Positions 1 through 7,527 of a DNA stretch of 64,000 nt are shown here, in pieces; position 1 is the first letter of the stretch; each line of letters begins with the position of its first letter. The DNA comes from Phycisphaerales bacterium. Its GTDB lineage: Bacteria > Planctomycetota > Phycisphaerae > Phycisphaerales > SM1A02. The position numbers and the translations under genes are program-made. The stretch covers positions 62,001 to 126,000 of the forward strand of contig JASMLR010000003.1 in the NCBI GenBank assembly GCA_030748575.1, in the 5' to 3' direction. The notes beneath the pieces are model-generated. The model had not been told where the DNA came from. It was given only the letters and a program-made list of their open reading frames with translations, and ran no database searches.

Positions 1-21
1 GGCAGGCCGATGTGGCCTGCC
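1..21. terminator. Terminator-like hairpin at window edge
   Basis: A perfect 8-bp inverted repeat (GGCAGGCC, loop gatgt, GGCCTGCC) lies about 90 bp past the stop of the leftward dipeptidase gene. It has no T-run on either side. It could terminate pepE or an upstream rightward gene outside the window. Structure seen directly; role inferred. Confidence 0.35.
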
Positions 22-111
22 CGGCGGCTGCGATGCATCTGAGACGCCTTCCCATTCGCGTATAGGACCAGACATGAGGCCTATGTGCAACCGACTGCGC
101 CGTCCGGAATG

Positions 112-831
112 TCAGGCGATCAACTCGGCCAGATCTTCCCCCGGTGCGATATCGACAGGGTCCCTGTCAATGCGAAAGACGCGTCCGGTGCCGCCGACGA
201 GTTCAACGGACTCGCTGTCACATCGGAGATAGGTGCCCTCGCGGAGCCCGATGACTGGAAGATCGTTGATCTCGTGGTACTCCCGGAGTCGATCGTCACG
301 GGTCTCTCCGAAGTGCTCGATGTACGAGTCATCTTCGAGCCGAACCCATGTGGAGCCGCCGAAGTAGTGGGCGTTGATCTGGAACGGGACGAGGCCGAGT
401 GTTCGGAAAGACTCGGGCCGGACGATCGGCATGTCGTTCGTGGTCTGCATCGTCGGGCACGCCACGTTCGTCCCGGCGCTGACGCCCATGTAGGGGATGC
501 CTTCCCCGACGACGCGAGTGTGAATCGCCTTCATGGCCCCGGTCCTGTGCAACTCCCATGTCAGCCGAAACGTATTGCCACCGCCGATGGAAATGGCCTG
601 GGCCTGCTTGATTGCAGCGATCGGGTCATCGAACGTGTGGATGCCGACCAGTTCATATCCGGCGTTGAGGCCTCGATCCATCATCGCCTTGAGGTAGGCG
701 TCGTGGTCGTCGAGTGCCCAGGGAATAAAGAGCACTTGCTCCACGTCGCCAAAGTGCCGTTGCATCTCCTCCTGATAGAGCGTAATCCGCTCATCCGTTC
801 GGATGCCACCGCTGCCAAGCAATGCTCTCAT
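112..831 (-). CDS. pepE: Dipeptidase E (peptidase family S51)
   Basis: A 239-residue cytoplasmic serine peptidase resembling alpha-aspartyl dipeptidase, which removes N-terminal Asp from dipeptides. The family signature is clear: a GGGN segment at residues 83-86, the nucleophile elbow GVSAGTN with Ser118, and a conserved QINAHY segment with His155. The length matches the roughly 230-residue family. The ATG at 831 has no obvious Shine-Dalgarno sequence. A 7-bp inverted repeat starts 10 nt upstream of it. The gene stands alone; its right-hand neighbours are a possible small membrane protein (-) and tag (+). An isoaspartyl peptidase/asparaginase lies 2.2 kb away, so two aspartyl-peptide enzymes are near each other, though nothing shows that they are linked. 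Confidence 0.9.
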   Translation of the reverse strand: MRALLGSGGIRTDERITLYQEEMQRHFGDVEQVLFIPWALDDHDAYLKAMMDRGLNAGYELVGIHTFDDPIAAIKQAQAISIGGGNTFRLTWELHRTGAMKAIHTRVVGEGIPYMGVSAGTNVACPTMQTTNDMPIVRPESFRTLGLVPFQINAHYFGGSTWVRLEDDSYIEHFGETRDDRLREYHEINDLPVIGLREGTYLRCDSESVELVGGTGRVFRIDRDPVDIAPGEDLAELIA

Positions 832-840
832 GGGATCAGA

Positions 841-866
841 ATACGGGGTTCTCAGAAGTCCCGTAT
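841..866. promoter_or_regulatory. Inverted repeat just upstream of pepE start
   Basis: ATACGGG (841-847) and CCCGTAT (860-866) form a perfect 7-bp inverted repeat with a 12-nt spacer, ending 10 nt before the pepE ATG on the minus strand. Placed here it could be an operator or a 5'-UTR hairpin covering the ribosome-binding region. Role inferred. Confidence 0.35.
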
Positions 867-1035
867 CTACAGCCGCCTGTCGCCGGCCAGAAGCATGGCG
901 AGGTCAGTCGGCGCAAAGGTGATGGTCTGTCACCACGGCCAGATGCCATCCCGCAGTGTCATGAACACACGGACGTCGATCGGTGACACGCCCACAACTA
1001 CCCCGCCCCGTAGTGAGTTGATGGTTGGACGAGCA

Positions 1036-1263
1036 TCAAGTCACGGTAAGCAGACAGATGAGCGTCCAGAGAGATAGGCACATGGAGAGCGTGGCTGCCA
1101 TCAGAAGCGGCCAACCCATGTGCTCTCCCACGGCAGGGCTGAGCCGGGCGATCGAACCCGAGGACAAGACGACCGCGCGGAGAACGAGCAGGCACGCCAC
1201 CGCGTGGCATGTGAACAGAATCCGCCTTCGTGAGACGGGTCGGGGCACGAGGAAGTCTGCCAT
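1036..1263 (-). CDS. Possible small two-helix membrane protein
   Basis: A 75-residue open frame with a short basic N-terminus (MADFLVPRPVSRRR), a hydrophobic stretch at about residues 16-34 and a second at about 50-72, typical of a two-span inner-membrane protein. An AAAGGCAGG purine tract lies a few bases upstream of the ATG at 1263, which is why that start is preferred over upstream in-frame ATGs. It occupies the otherwise empty stretch between pepE and tag. No homologue is recognised and the reading frame is short, so it may be spurious. Confidence 0.35.
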   Translation of the reverse strand: MADFLVPRPVSRRRILFTCHAVACLLVLRAVVLSSGSIARLSPAVGEHMGWPLLMAATLSMCLSLWTLICLLTVT

Positions 1264-1321
1264 CCGCTGGCCTGCCTTTCGGGCGGCCATGCCGTGGCAG
1301 AGGCTGCCGTACCTTGCTTGC

Positions 1322-1891
1322 ATGACCATGAATGATCGCTGCCCATGGTGTGGAGATGACCCCCAATACGTCGCCTACCACGATGAAGAATGGGGTGTGC
1401 CCGTCCGCGACGACATTGCGCTCTTCAACAAGCTCACGCTTGACACGTTTCAGTCGGGGTTGTCGTGGCTTGTCGTCCTCCGGAAGCGGGACGACATGGT
1501 TCGATTGCTCTCGCTGAACGAGCCTCAGGATCTGGCTCAGTGGTCGGATCGGCAGGTCAGTGCAGTGCTGGAGGATGCAAGAATCATTCGGAATCGAGCC
1601 AAGGTCGAAGCAGCAGTCAACAACGCACGCCGGTTCTGCGAATTGCGCGACGCGGGCCGCGGGTTCGGTGATCTGCTGTGGTCCCATGTGGGCGGGACGT
1701 CCATCGTCAACGCGTGGTCACGTGACGATCAGGTGCCAGCAACCAGTGCTGAGGGTGACACCATGTCGGCCGAACTCAAGTCTCTCGGGTTCAAGTGGAC
1801 CGGGCCAACTGTGTGCTACGCGTTCATGCAGGCGGTTGGCATGGTGAATGACCATCTTGTGTCCTGCGGCAGATACCGGGCGTGCGTATGA
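1322..1891 (+). CDS. tag: DNA-3-methyladenine glycosylase I
   Basis: A 189-residue base-excision repair glycosylase that removes 3-methyladenine from alkylated DNA. The Tag signature is present from the N-terminus: a Cys in NDRCPWCG, YHDEEWG with the zinc-ligand His, the FQSGLSW segment with the conserved Trp, and NDHLVSC near the C-terminus supplying the last His and Cys ligands. Compared from memory with E. coli Tag (CLEGQQAGLSW), the position of the base-recognising Glu38 is Asp here (TLDTFQSGLSW). Start ATG 1322 or 1328 fits the family N-terminus; longer upstream readings add no conserved sequence. The next gene begins 17 bp downstream on the same strand. Confidence 0.92.
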   Translation: MTMNDRCPWCGDDPQYVAYHDEEWGVPVRDDIALFNKLTLDTFQSGLSWLVVLRKRDDMVRLLSLNEPQDLAQWSDRQVSAVLEDARIIRNRAKVEAAVNNARRFCELRDAGRGFGDLLWSHVGGTSIVNAWSRDDQVPATSAEGDTMSAELKSLGFKWTGPTVCYAFMQAVGMVNDHLVSCGRYRACV

Positions 1892-1908
1892 GCGTGTAGG
1901 CTCTGCAC

Positions 1909-2895
1909 ATGCGGGGATTGAAGTGGCTGCTGGTTGGTGTGTTTGGCGCAGTGTGCATGGCAGGATGCGCGCCCACCCTTGCCCAGCAGTACACATGCAC
2001 GCTTCCAGGGGGAGACGCCGCTGGGCGAGCCATGTTTGGCGTGCGCCGCGCCCCTGAGGCCAGGACGGTCGTTCTGGACACAACGGGCGTATCAGGTTCG
2101 GATGTATTTGATGTCTCAAGGGCGCGGTTTCTGGCCTATATGGCTGACGGACTGGTGCCGATCGGGGAGGCCAGCTCAACCAATCGCGGCCAAGGAGAGC
2201 CGCAGGCTGCACTGCTCGGAGCGAGTCATGGTGCGGCCATCGTGGTCGTCGAGATTCGGGACCCTCCCCCGTACGACAAGGAGGTCGAGACGCGGGTCCC
2301 CACCCTGATGACCGAGTCCGTGTGGATTGATGGAACCGCTCGGTTTGAGGGTGATGTGACCCGCATCGGTTGGGCGCCGGGGACGACCACCATTCAGGTG
2401 GATCCGTACTTCATCGATTGCCGGCTGTGGGCGGAGCGTGCATGGCCTCCGGCCCTCGGTGTGTACTTCTCCGAAGAGATGCGGGCATTTCGGGGCTACG
2501 CGGATCAACCTCACTGGCCAGTCATGAAGTCCGCGGCCGACCGGTGGCGTCTGTCGCATCCAGGGGAGCCGCAGCCTCCGGCGGGGGCGGAGATCAGTGT
2601 GGTCCTCCCGGACTCGCCCGCCGAAGCGATCGGGCTGCGGTGGAGCGATGTACTTCTTTCGGTCGACGGCACGGACATCGTCGACGAGCGGACCGCTCGC
2701 CAGGCCCTCGCGGCAGCCGCGGGGCGGCGGGTTGAGTTGGTGGTGATGCGGCCGACGGCGGTGGGCATCGTGGCATCAGCGGATCAGGCCCCGGGATGGC
2801 AGATCTCAGCCCCAACAAGCCCACTCTTCCAGGCCAGCCCCACACGGGCGTGGCTGAAACTGACCCGCACCCTCCCCCTCTCCCCACAGAACTGA
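1909..2895 (+). CDS. PDZ-domain lipoprotein, unknown function
   Basis: A 328-residue predicted lipoprotein. The N-terminus has a hydrophobic signal ending in a lipobox (VCMAGC, Cys20). Residues 40-210 are not recognised. Residues 226-280 form a PDZ domain: the segment SPAEAIGLRWSDVLLSVDG is typical of PDZ modules in HtrA-like proteins. No protease domain is attached, so it may bind peptides or act as an envelope adaptor. The TGA stop at 2893-2895 lies inside a TetR-type operator (2890-2908), so the gene's end and the next promoter region overlap. Its role cannot be assigned. Confidence 0.75.
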   Translation: MRGLKWLLVGVFGAVCMAGCAPTLAQQYTCTLPGGDAAGRAMFGVRRAPEARTVVLDTTGVSGSDVFDVSRARFLAYMADGLVPIGEASSTNRGQGEPQAALLGASHGAAIVVVEIRDPPPYDKEVETRVPTLMTESVWIDGTARFEGDVTRIGWAPGTTTIQVDPYFIDCRLWAERAWPPALGVYFSEEMRAFRGYADQPHWPVMKSAADRWRLSHPGEPQPPAGAEISVVLPDSPAEAIGLRWSDVLLSVDGTDIVDERTARQALAAAAGRRVELVVMRPTAVGIVASADQAPGWQISAPTSPLFQASPTRAWLKLTRTLPLSPQN

Positions 2896-2908
2896 CCGCC
2901 GGTCACTT
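2890..2908. promoter_or_regulatory. TetR-type operator, copy 1
   Basis: AACTGACCGCCGGTCACTT is a near-perfect dyad (AACTGACC/GGTCAcTT, one mismatch) of the kind bound by TetR/AcrR repressors. It includes the stop codon of the PDZ lipoprotein gene and matches the second site at 2975-2993 read in inverted orientation. The likely binder is the TetR protein encoded at 3962-4555 (inference). Confidence 0.6.
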
Positions 2909-2913
2909 TATCT

Positions 2914-2961
2914 CCTTGTGCGACAAGGGGTTGCAATTTGGCGATTTTGTAACCCCTTGTC
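2914..2961. promoter_or_regulatory. Nested inverted repeats between the two operators
   Basis: Two further dyads fill the gap between the operators. CCTTGT-gcg-ACAAGG occupies 2914-2928. GACAAGGGGTTGCAA (2922-2936) faces TTGTAACCCCTTGTC (2947-2961), 14 of 15 positions matching, with a perfect 10-bp core ACAAGGGGTT/AACCCCTTGT. They could bind a second regulator or form a transcript hairpin. Confidence 0.45.
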
Positions 2962-2976
2962 CTGCAACAACATAAA
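2947..2976 (+). promoter_or_regulatory. Candidate promoter for asparaginase-tetR
   Basis: TTGTAA (2947-2952), an 18-bp spacer and CATAAA (2971-2976) make a plausible sigma-70-like promoter. Its -10 side runs into operator copy 2, which would explain repression by a TetR protein. Predicted by eye only. Confidence 0.35.
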
Positions 2977-2993
2977 CTGACCGGCGGTCAGTT
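2975..2993. promoter_or_regulatory. TetR-type operator, copy 2
   Basis: AACTGACCGGCGGTCAGTT is a perfect 8-bp dyad around a 3-bp centre, 28 bp before the asparaginase start. It is the best-formed operator in the window and sits where it would block the candidate promoter. Copy 1 lies 85 bp upstream, a spacing that would allow cooperative binding (inference). Confidence 0.65.
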
Positions 2994-3020
2994 GGGGCTG
3001 GTGTGGTCGATAGGGGTGGT

Positions 3021-3905
3021 ATGGGTTGGGCCGTTGCGATTCATGGCGGGGCCGGCGCGATTCTGGAGTCGCTCACATCGACGCACCGCGCCGATGTCGA
3101 GGCCGCGCTCCCGGAACTGACCGAGGTGGCCGCTCGAATGCTCCGGGACGGCGCCGCCGCCATCGACGCCGTTGAGGAGGCCGTCGTCGCGCTCGAGGAG
3201 TGCGAGCTCTTTCAAGCCGGGCGGGGCGCGGTGCTGTCTGCCGCCGGCGCGCATGAGTTGGAAGCCTCGATCATGGACGGCCACACAGGCGGGGCCGGCG
3301 CAGCGTGCGGCCTCCAGACGGTTCGCAATCCCATCCGCCTCGCTCGGCAGGTCATGGAGCGTACGACGCACGTGTTCGTTGGAGGCTCAGGCGCCGAGGA
3401 TCTTGCCCGCGCGTGGGAACTGGACCGCGTTCCAAACGCCTGGTTCACCACGCAGCGCCGGCTTGACCAGCTCCGCGCCCACCTCGCGGATCCCAACTCG
3501 GGCCGCCCGCACCCGGCCACGGTCGGCGCGGTGGCATGTGATCGGAAGGGCCGCCTCGCGGCGGCCACTTCAACAGGGGGAACAACTGGCAAACTTCCCG
3601 GTCGAATCGGGGACGCGCCGGTCATCGGGGCAGGAACCTGGGCTGACCAGCGGGTCGCCGTGTCAGCGACTGGCATCGGGGAGTGCTTTCTGCGGTCGGG
3701 CAGTGCCAGAATGGTGTCCGCACACATGGAACTCTCCGGAGCCTCGTGTCAGGCCGCTTCGCGGGCGGTTCTGGATGCCATGCCCGAGGCGTCTGGGGGC
3801 CTCATCGTCGTCGATCAAGCCGGGCGGGTGGCGCTGCCGTATACGAGCCAGGGCATGTATCGCGGCTGGGCCCTGGAGTCAGGGGGATCCGGTATTGGCA
3901 TCTGA
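3021..3905 (+). CDS. Isoaspartyl peptidase / L-asparaginase (Ntn hydrolase)
   Basis: A 294-residue Ntn hydrolase of the plant-type asparaginase family, which self-cleaves to free a catalytic Thr and hydrolyses isoaspartyl dipeptides and asparagine. The N-terminal AIHGGAGA motif, the cleavage motif HPATVGAVA with Thr167, the STGGTTGK segment and the RIGDAPVIGAGT substrate loop are all present in order. ATG 3021 is preferred over the GTG at 3003 because AGGGG lies just before it and the conserved segment begins four residues in. It is followed 56 bp later by a TetR regulator. Two TetR-type operators flank the upstream promoter region, so the pair is probably an autoregulated operon. Confidence 0.9.
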   Translation: MGWAVAIHGGAGAILESLTSTHRADVEAALPELTEVAARMLRDGAAAIDAVEEAVVALEECELFQAGRGAVLSAAGAHELEASIMDGHTGGAGAACGLQTVRNPIRLARQVMERTTHVFVGGSGAEDLARAWELDRVPNAWFTTQRRLDQLRAHLADPNSGRPHPATVGAVACDRKGRLAAATSTGGTTGKLPGRIGDAPVIGAGTWADQRVAVSATGIGECFLRSGSARMVSAHMELSGASCQAASRAVLDAMPEASGGLIVVDQAGRVALPYTSQGMYRGWALESGGSGIGI

Positions 3906-3961
3906 AACTGATGGCCACCGGTACACTGGCTCCATGCGAAAGCGATGAGTCAGGAGTATCC

Positions 3962-4555
3962 GTGACGGATCCGACAACATTCGGGGAACGAGGAAGCCGC
4001 ACTCGCAGGCGTCTCATCGAAGCCATGTTGCAACTGGTGAGCGAGGGAGGCATGCCGGTCGCAGCCAGCGTCCGTTCAATCGCGCGAAGGGCCGGAGTGA
4101 CCGAGGCCGTCCTGTACAGGTACTTCCCGAACAAGGACGCCATGTTCAGGGAGGTCTGGGACTCCACCCTGGCGCCCATGGTCGAGGAGAAGCGGCAACT
4201 GCTCGCGGCCGCTGAATCGTCGGCTGTGGACACGCTCCGATCGTGGATCGAGATTTCATACCGCCATTTCGATCAGGACCCTGCAGCATTTCATTACGTG
4301 TTCCTGAGCGAGGGCACGGCCACATGGCGGTCGGACCCGTCGTATGGCGTGCAGAGTGCACTCCTCAAGGCGTGGCTCGAAACCCATGTTGATGCGGCCG
4401 CGATCGCCCCGCTGTCGCACGAGCGGGCGTGCGACTACTTCGTTTCGATCATGCTCTCGGTACCCCGCCGCATTCGGCTCGGGAAGTTGGAAGGCCCGGC
4501 GAGCACGCACACCGCAGAAGCGCTCACGGTGGCCCAACGCCTCCTCGGACTCTAG
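3962..4555 (+). CDS. TetR/AcrR-family transcriptional regulator
   Basis: A 197-residue regulator. Residues 10-60 form a classic TetR DNA-binding domain: a basic helix (GSRTRRRLIEAML), then a helix-turn-helix (VRSIARRAGVTEAVLYRYFPNKDAMF). The rest is a variable ligand-binding helical domain ending in AEALTVAQRLLGL. The GTG at 3962 is chosen because AGGAG lies 7-8 nt upstream and the upstream in-frame sequence is not TetR-like. It is probably co-transcribed with the asparaginase gene and probably binds the two AACTGACC dyads at 2890-2993 (inference). A diverged copy of its last 20 or so codons follows at 4583-4654. Confidence 0.9.
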   Translation: MTDPTTFGERGSRTRRRLIEAMLQLVSEGGMPVAASVRSIARRAGVTEAVLYRYFPNKDAMFREVWDSTLAPMVEEKRQLLAAAESSAVDTLRSWIEISYRHFDQDPAAFHYVFLSEGTATWRSDPSYGVQSALLKAWLETHVDAAAIAPLSHERACDYFVSIMLSVPRRIRLGKLEGPASTHTAEALTVAQRLLGL

Positions 4556-4582
4556 CCGCCAGCGGCCCCCCGCGCTTTCTTG

Positions 4583-4702
4583 AAAGGCTCGGCGAGCACG
4601 CTCGCCGCAGAAACGCTCACGGCGGTCAACCACTTTTTCGGGCGCTCGCCGCCCGCGGCCGAGCAGGCCTCCCCGCGCTCTATCATGGGTCCTCCCGGGT
4701 GA
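4583..4702 (+). pseudogene. Relic of a second TetR C-terminal tail
   Basis: Reading in the frame aligned with the tetR end gives KGSASTLAAETLTAVNHFFG, which aligns without gaps with EGPASTHTAEALTVAQRLLGL at the end of the intact gene, and at DNA level the similarity runs on past the stop (4490-4580 against 4582-4681). The frame stays open to a TGA at 4700-4702. No helix-turn-helix or body is present. It looks like the remnant of a tandem tetR paralogue whose 5' part was lost, or a local duplication of the gene end. Confidence 0.5.
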
Positions 4703-4707
4703 TCACC

Positions 4708-7527
4708 ATGACGGACTTGACCAACCAGACCGAATCGACCCCGCGGCAGTCTGCACCATTGCCGCCGGATCCGGACCTGTACATCGGTCGAGATCTGGCC
4801 TGGCTCGATTTCAACGAGCGTGTGCTCGCGCAGGCGGAGGACGAGGCGCGGCCACTCTTCGATCGACTCCGTTTTCTGGCGATCTGCGAGAGCAATCTTG
4901 ATGAGTTCTTTATGAAGCGGGTTGCCCTGCTGAGGCGGCGCATTGAACTGGGTCTGGAGAAGTCGACCCACGACGGGCTCTCCGTCAGGCAGCAGTTGAC
5001 CGAGACCAGGAAGCGGGTTGACACCATGCTCGAGCGGCAGCGAACTGTCTGGCGAGCGTCGCTCCTCCCGTCACTTCTGGCCGAGGGGATCAAGGTGACG
5101 GCGGTCGAGGACCTGCCTCGGCGGCATCAGGACCGCGTGGACGAGTGGTTTCACAGGCATGTATTTCCGCTGCTCACTCCGCTCGCAGTTGACCCGGGCC
5201 ACCCATTTCCGTTCATCTCCAACCTGTCCAGCAACTTCGGCGTGTTGTTGGCGGAGCCGGGGGAGGACGAGGCTCGCTTCGCTCGGGTCAAGATCCCGGA
5301 CGCCATCCCGTCCTGGATACGTGTGCCGGTCCACGGTCCCGTTGGCGCCGTGCAGGACACGACTCCATGTCGCGTCGTTCGTGTCGCAGACATCGTCCGC
5401 CGCAATCTCGAAGCGATCTTCCCGGGGATGCGTATGCTCGAAGTGCTTGAGTTTCGCGTCACTCGCGGCGTTGGCCTTGAAGACGACGACGATGATGTTC
5501 AAGACCTTGCGGAATGGGTGCGGGCGTCCCTTCGGCACCGTCGATTTGCCGAGGCTGTGCGGCTGGAAACTGCAGCCGACCCATCGCCATCACTGGTGCA
5601 GGTGCTTCTGGAGGAACTCGATCTCGAACCCGAATCGCACTATCAGCGGGGCACACCCCTTGAGTGGGGCGGCTTGCTGGATCTTGCCAGGTTTGATCGG
5701 TCAGACCTCTCCTCGCCAAAGTGGCAGCCGATCGTGCCGAAGCGGCTCGCGGACCCCGACGAGCCGATCTTCGACGCCATTCGCCGCGCTGACATTCTGG
5801 TGATTCACCCATACGACTCGTTTCACGCGTCGGTCGAGCGGTTCATTGCGGAGGCGGCTGCGGACCCGCAGGTTGTGGCGATCAAGCAGTGCCTCTATCG
5901 AACCGCGCCCGACTCGCCCTTCATTCACAGCCTGCTTCAGGCGGCTGAGTCGGGAAAGCAGGTGACCTGTCTGGTGGAATTGCGAGCTCGCTTTGACGAG
6001 CACCGCAACCTCCAACTGACCAGGACGCTGGAGAAACATGGCGTGCATGTTGCCTACGGCGTGGTGGGGATGAAGACGCACGCCAAGTGCTCGCTGGTGA
6101 TTCGAAAGGAAGGCCGGGGGTTCCGGGCTTATGCGCATATCGGTACCGGGAACTACCACCCCGGCACCGCGTCGTCGTATTCCGATTGCGGCCTTCTGAC
6201 CTGTGATGACGACATCACAGGTGACGTCATTCAGGTGTTCAACTACCTCACGGGTCGGTCGCGTCACGCCGACTACGAGAAACTCCTCGTGGCGCCGTTG
6301 ACGATGCGTGACCAGTTGCTTGCGAAGATTCGGCGAGAGACCGAGAACGCGCTGGCCGGTCGGCCCGCCCGCATCATCGCGAAGATGAATCAACTGGAAG
6401 ACCCGTTGATGATGCAGGCCTTGGTAGAGGCGTCCACTGCAGGTGTGTCCTGCGACCTCGTGGTTCGCGGGTTCTGCTGCCTCAAGGCGGGCGTGCCGGG
6501 CCTCACTGAGAATCTCAGGGTCCGATCCATCGTTGGCGACTTTCTTGAACACTCCAGAATCTTTCACTTCGCGGCTGGTCGCGAGCATCCGCGTGAGGGC
6601 GAGTGGTACATAGGCTCAGCGGATTGGATGCACCGCAACCTGGGCCAGCGTGTGGAGGTTGTGGCGCCGGTGGAGGACGCCGAAGCGAGAAAGCGGCTTC
6701 ACCGGGTGCTGACCGTCAACCTGAACGACTGCCACGACGCGTGGGTACTCCGGGGCGGCGTGTGGGAGCAGTGCAGCCCCAGCGAGACAGCGGCAGATGA
6801 CAGCCCGGAACGGCTGGGTACGTTCGACACGCTCCGCCGAGATGCCATGCGAGCCAAAGTGGAGGCCATGTCCGACGCAAAGGTCCGCGCTTCGGCCATC
6901 AAGGAGGAGCGGCTCGAACCCGAGACGCCGCCCGAAGCCGCCGCAGTGCTCGGCGGCGTGGAGCGGATTGTCGGGATGGCACTGCTTGAGTCGCCCTGGC
7001 GAACGGCTGCAGAGATTGCGAGGCGCGTCAACATTTCGCCGGCGCTCGCGGCAGCAGCGGGGCGAAGGCTCGCAGCGGACGGGCTGATCGATGTGCGATC
7101 GCTCGGTCGTCATCGCATCTGGCTGGGCACACCATCGCTGGCTGACGCGCTCGGCGGCCCGTTGACCATGAGTCCGGGCCGTGACCCGGACGCGGCGTGG
7201 TTGATCCGCAGGATTGTCAGGTGGCTGCGGATCAGCGGTTGGAAGGTGACCCGAGGGGGGGCAACCGGATGCAGCGCCGTCGCCGAGTCCAGCGATGGCG
7301 GAAGGGACGGATGGATCATCCGGTCCGAGCGGCGGGGTGCGGCCAAGGCGTTTCGAGAAGCCATGTGCGACGATTGGTCCCACCTACACGCGGTGGGTTC
7401 CACCAACGACGTGGTGAGCGCGTTTCGCGATGCTCGAGCAGACTTCTCGCCATCGGACCGAAAGCGGACGACCGTGCACGCCCTGGGCCCGATGCTGAAG
7501 CAGACCGATATCGAGGCGGAAGAGTGA
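4708..7527 (+). CDS. ppk1: Polyphosphate kinase 1 with C-terminal winged-helix extension
   Basis: A 939-residue enzyme that reversibly builds inorganic polyphosphate from ATP. Residues 23-690 are a normal PPK1: the N domain begins RDLAWLDFNERVL and contains ESNLDEFFMKRV; the phospholipase-D-like halves carry GMKTHAKC with the phospho-acceptor His458 and EHSRIFHF with His615. PPK1 usually ends near residue 700. Here about 240 residues follow, including a winged-helix-like segment at about 745-808 (SPWRTAAEIARRVNISPAL then RRLAADGLIDVRSLGRHRIWLG) and an unrecognised tail at 825-939. ATG 4708 is chosen from the conserved N-terminus; GTG 4699 is an alternative. The stop overlaps the sixA GTG, implying translational coupling. 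Confidence 0.93.
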   Translation: MTDLTNQTESTPRQSAPLPPDPDLYIGRDLAWLDFNERVLAQAEDEARPLFDRLRFLAICESNLDEFFMKRVALLRRRIELGLEKSTHDGLSVRQQLTETRKRVDTMLERQRTVWRASLLPSLLAEGIKVTAVEDLPRRHQDRVDEWFHRHVFPLLTPLAVDPGHPFPFISNLSSNFGVLLAEPGEDEARFARVKIPDAIPSWIRVPVHGPVGAVQDTTPCRVVRVADIVRRNLEAIFPGMRMLEVLEFRVTRGVGLEDDDDDVQDLAEWVRASLRHRRFAEAVRLETAADPSPSLVQVLLEELDLEPESHYQRGTPLEWGGLLDLARFDRSDLSSPKWQPIVPKRLADPDEPIFDAIRRADILVIHPYDSFHASVERFIAEAAADPQVVAIKQCLYRTAPDSPFIHSLLQAAESGKQVTCLVELRARFDEHRNLQLTRTLEKHGVHVAYGVVGMKTHAKCSLVIRKEGRGFRAYAHIGTGNYHPGTASSYSDCGLLTCDDDITGDVIQVFNYLTGRSRHADYEKLLVAPLTMRDQLLAKIRRETENALAGRPARIIAKMNQLEDPLMMQALVEASTAGVSCDLVVRGFCCLKAGVPGLTENLRVRSIVGDFLEHSRIFHFAAGREHPREGEWYIGSADWMHRNLGQRVEVVAPVEDAEARKRLHRVLTVNLNDCHDAWVLRGGVWEQCSPSETAADDSPERLGTFDTLRRDAMRAKVEAMSDAKVRASAIKEERLEPETPPEAAAVLGGVERIVGMALLESPWRTAAEIARRVNISPALAAAAGRRLAADGLIDVRSLGRHRIWLGTPSLADALGGPLTMSPGRDPDAAWLIRRIVRWLRISGWKVTRGGATGCSAVAESSDGGRDGWIIRSERRGAAKAFREAMCDDWSHLHAVGSTNDVVSAFRDARADFSPSDRKRTTVHALGPMLKQTDIEAEE

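Noticed and set aside
85-1077. Long plus-strand open frame over pepE
   Set aside because: It is antisense to a clear dipeptidase E and has no recognisable protein pattern; high GC gives long shadow frames.
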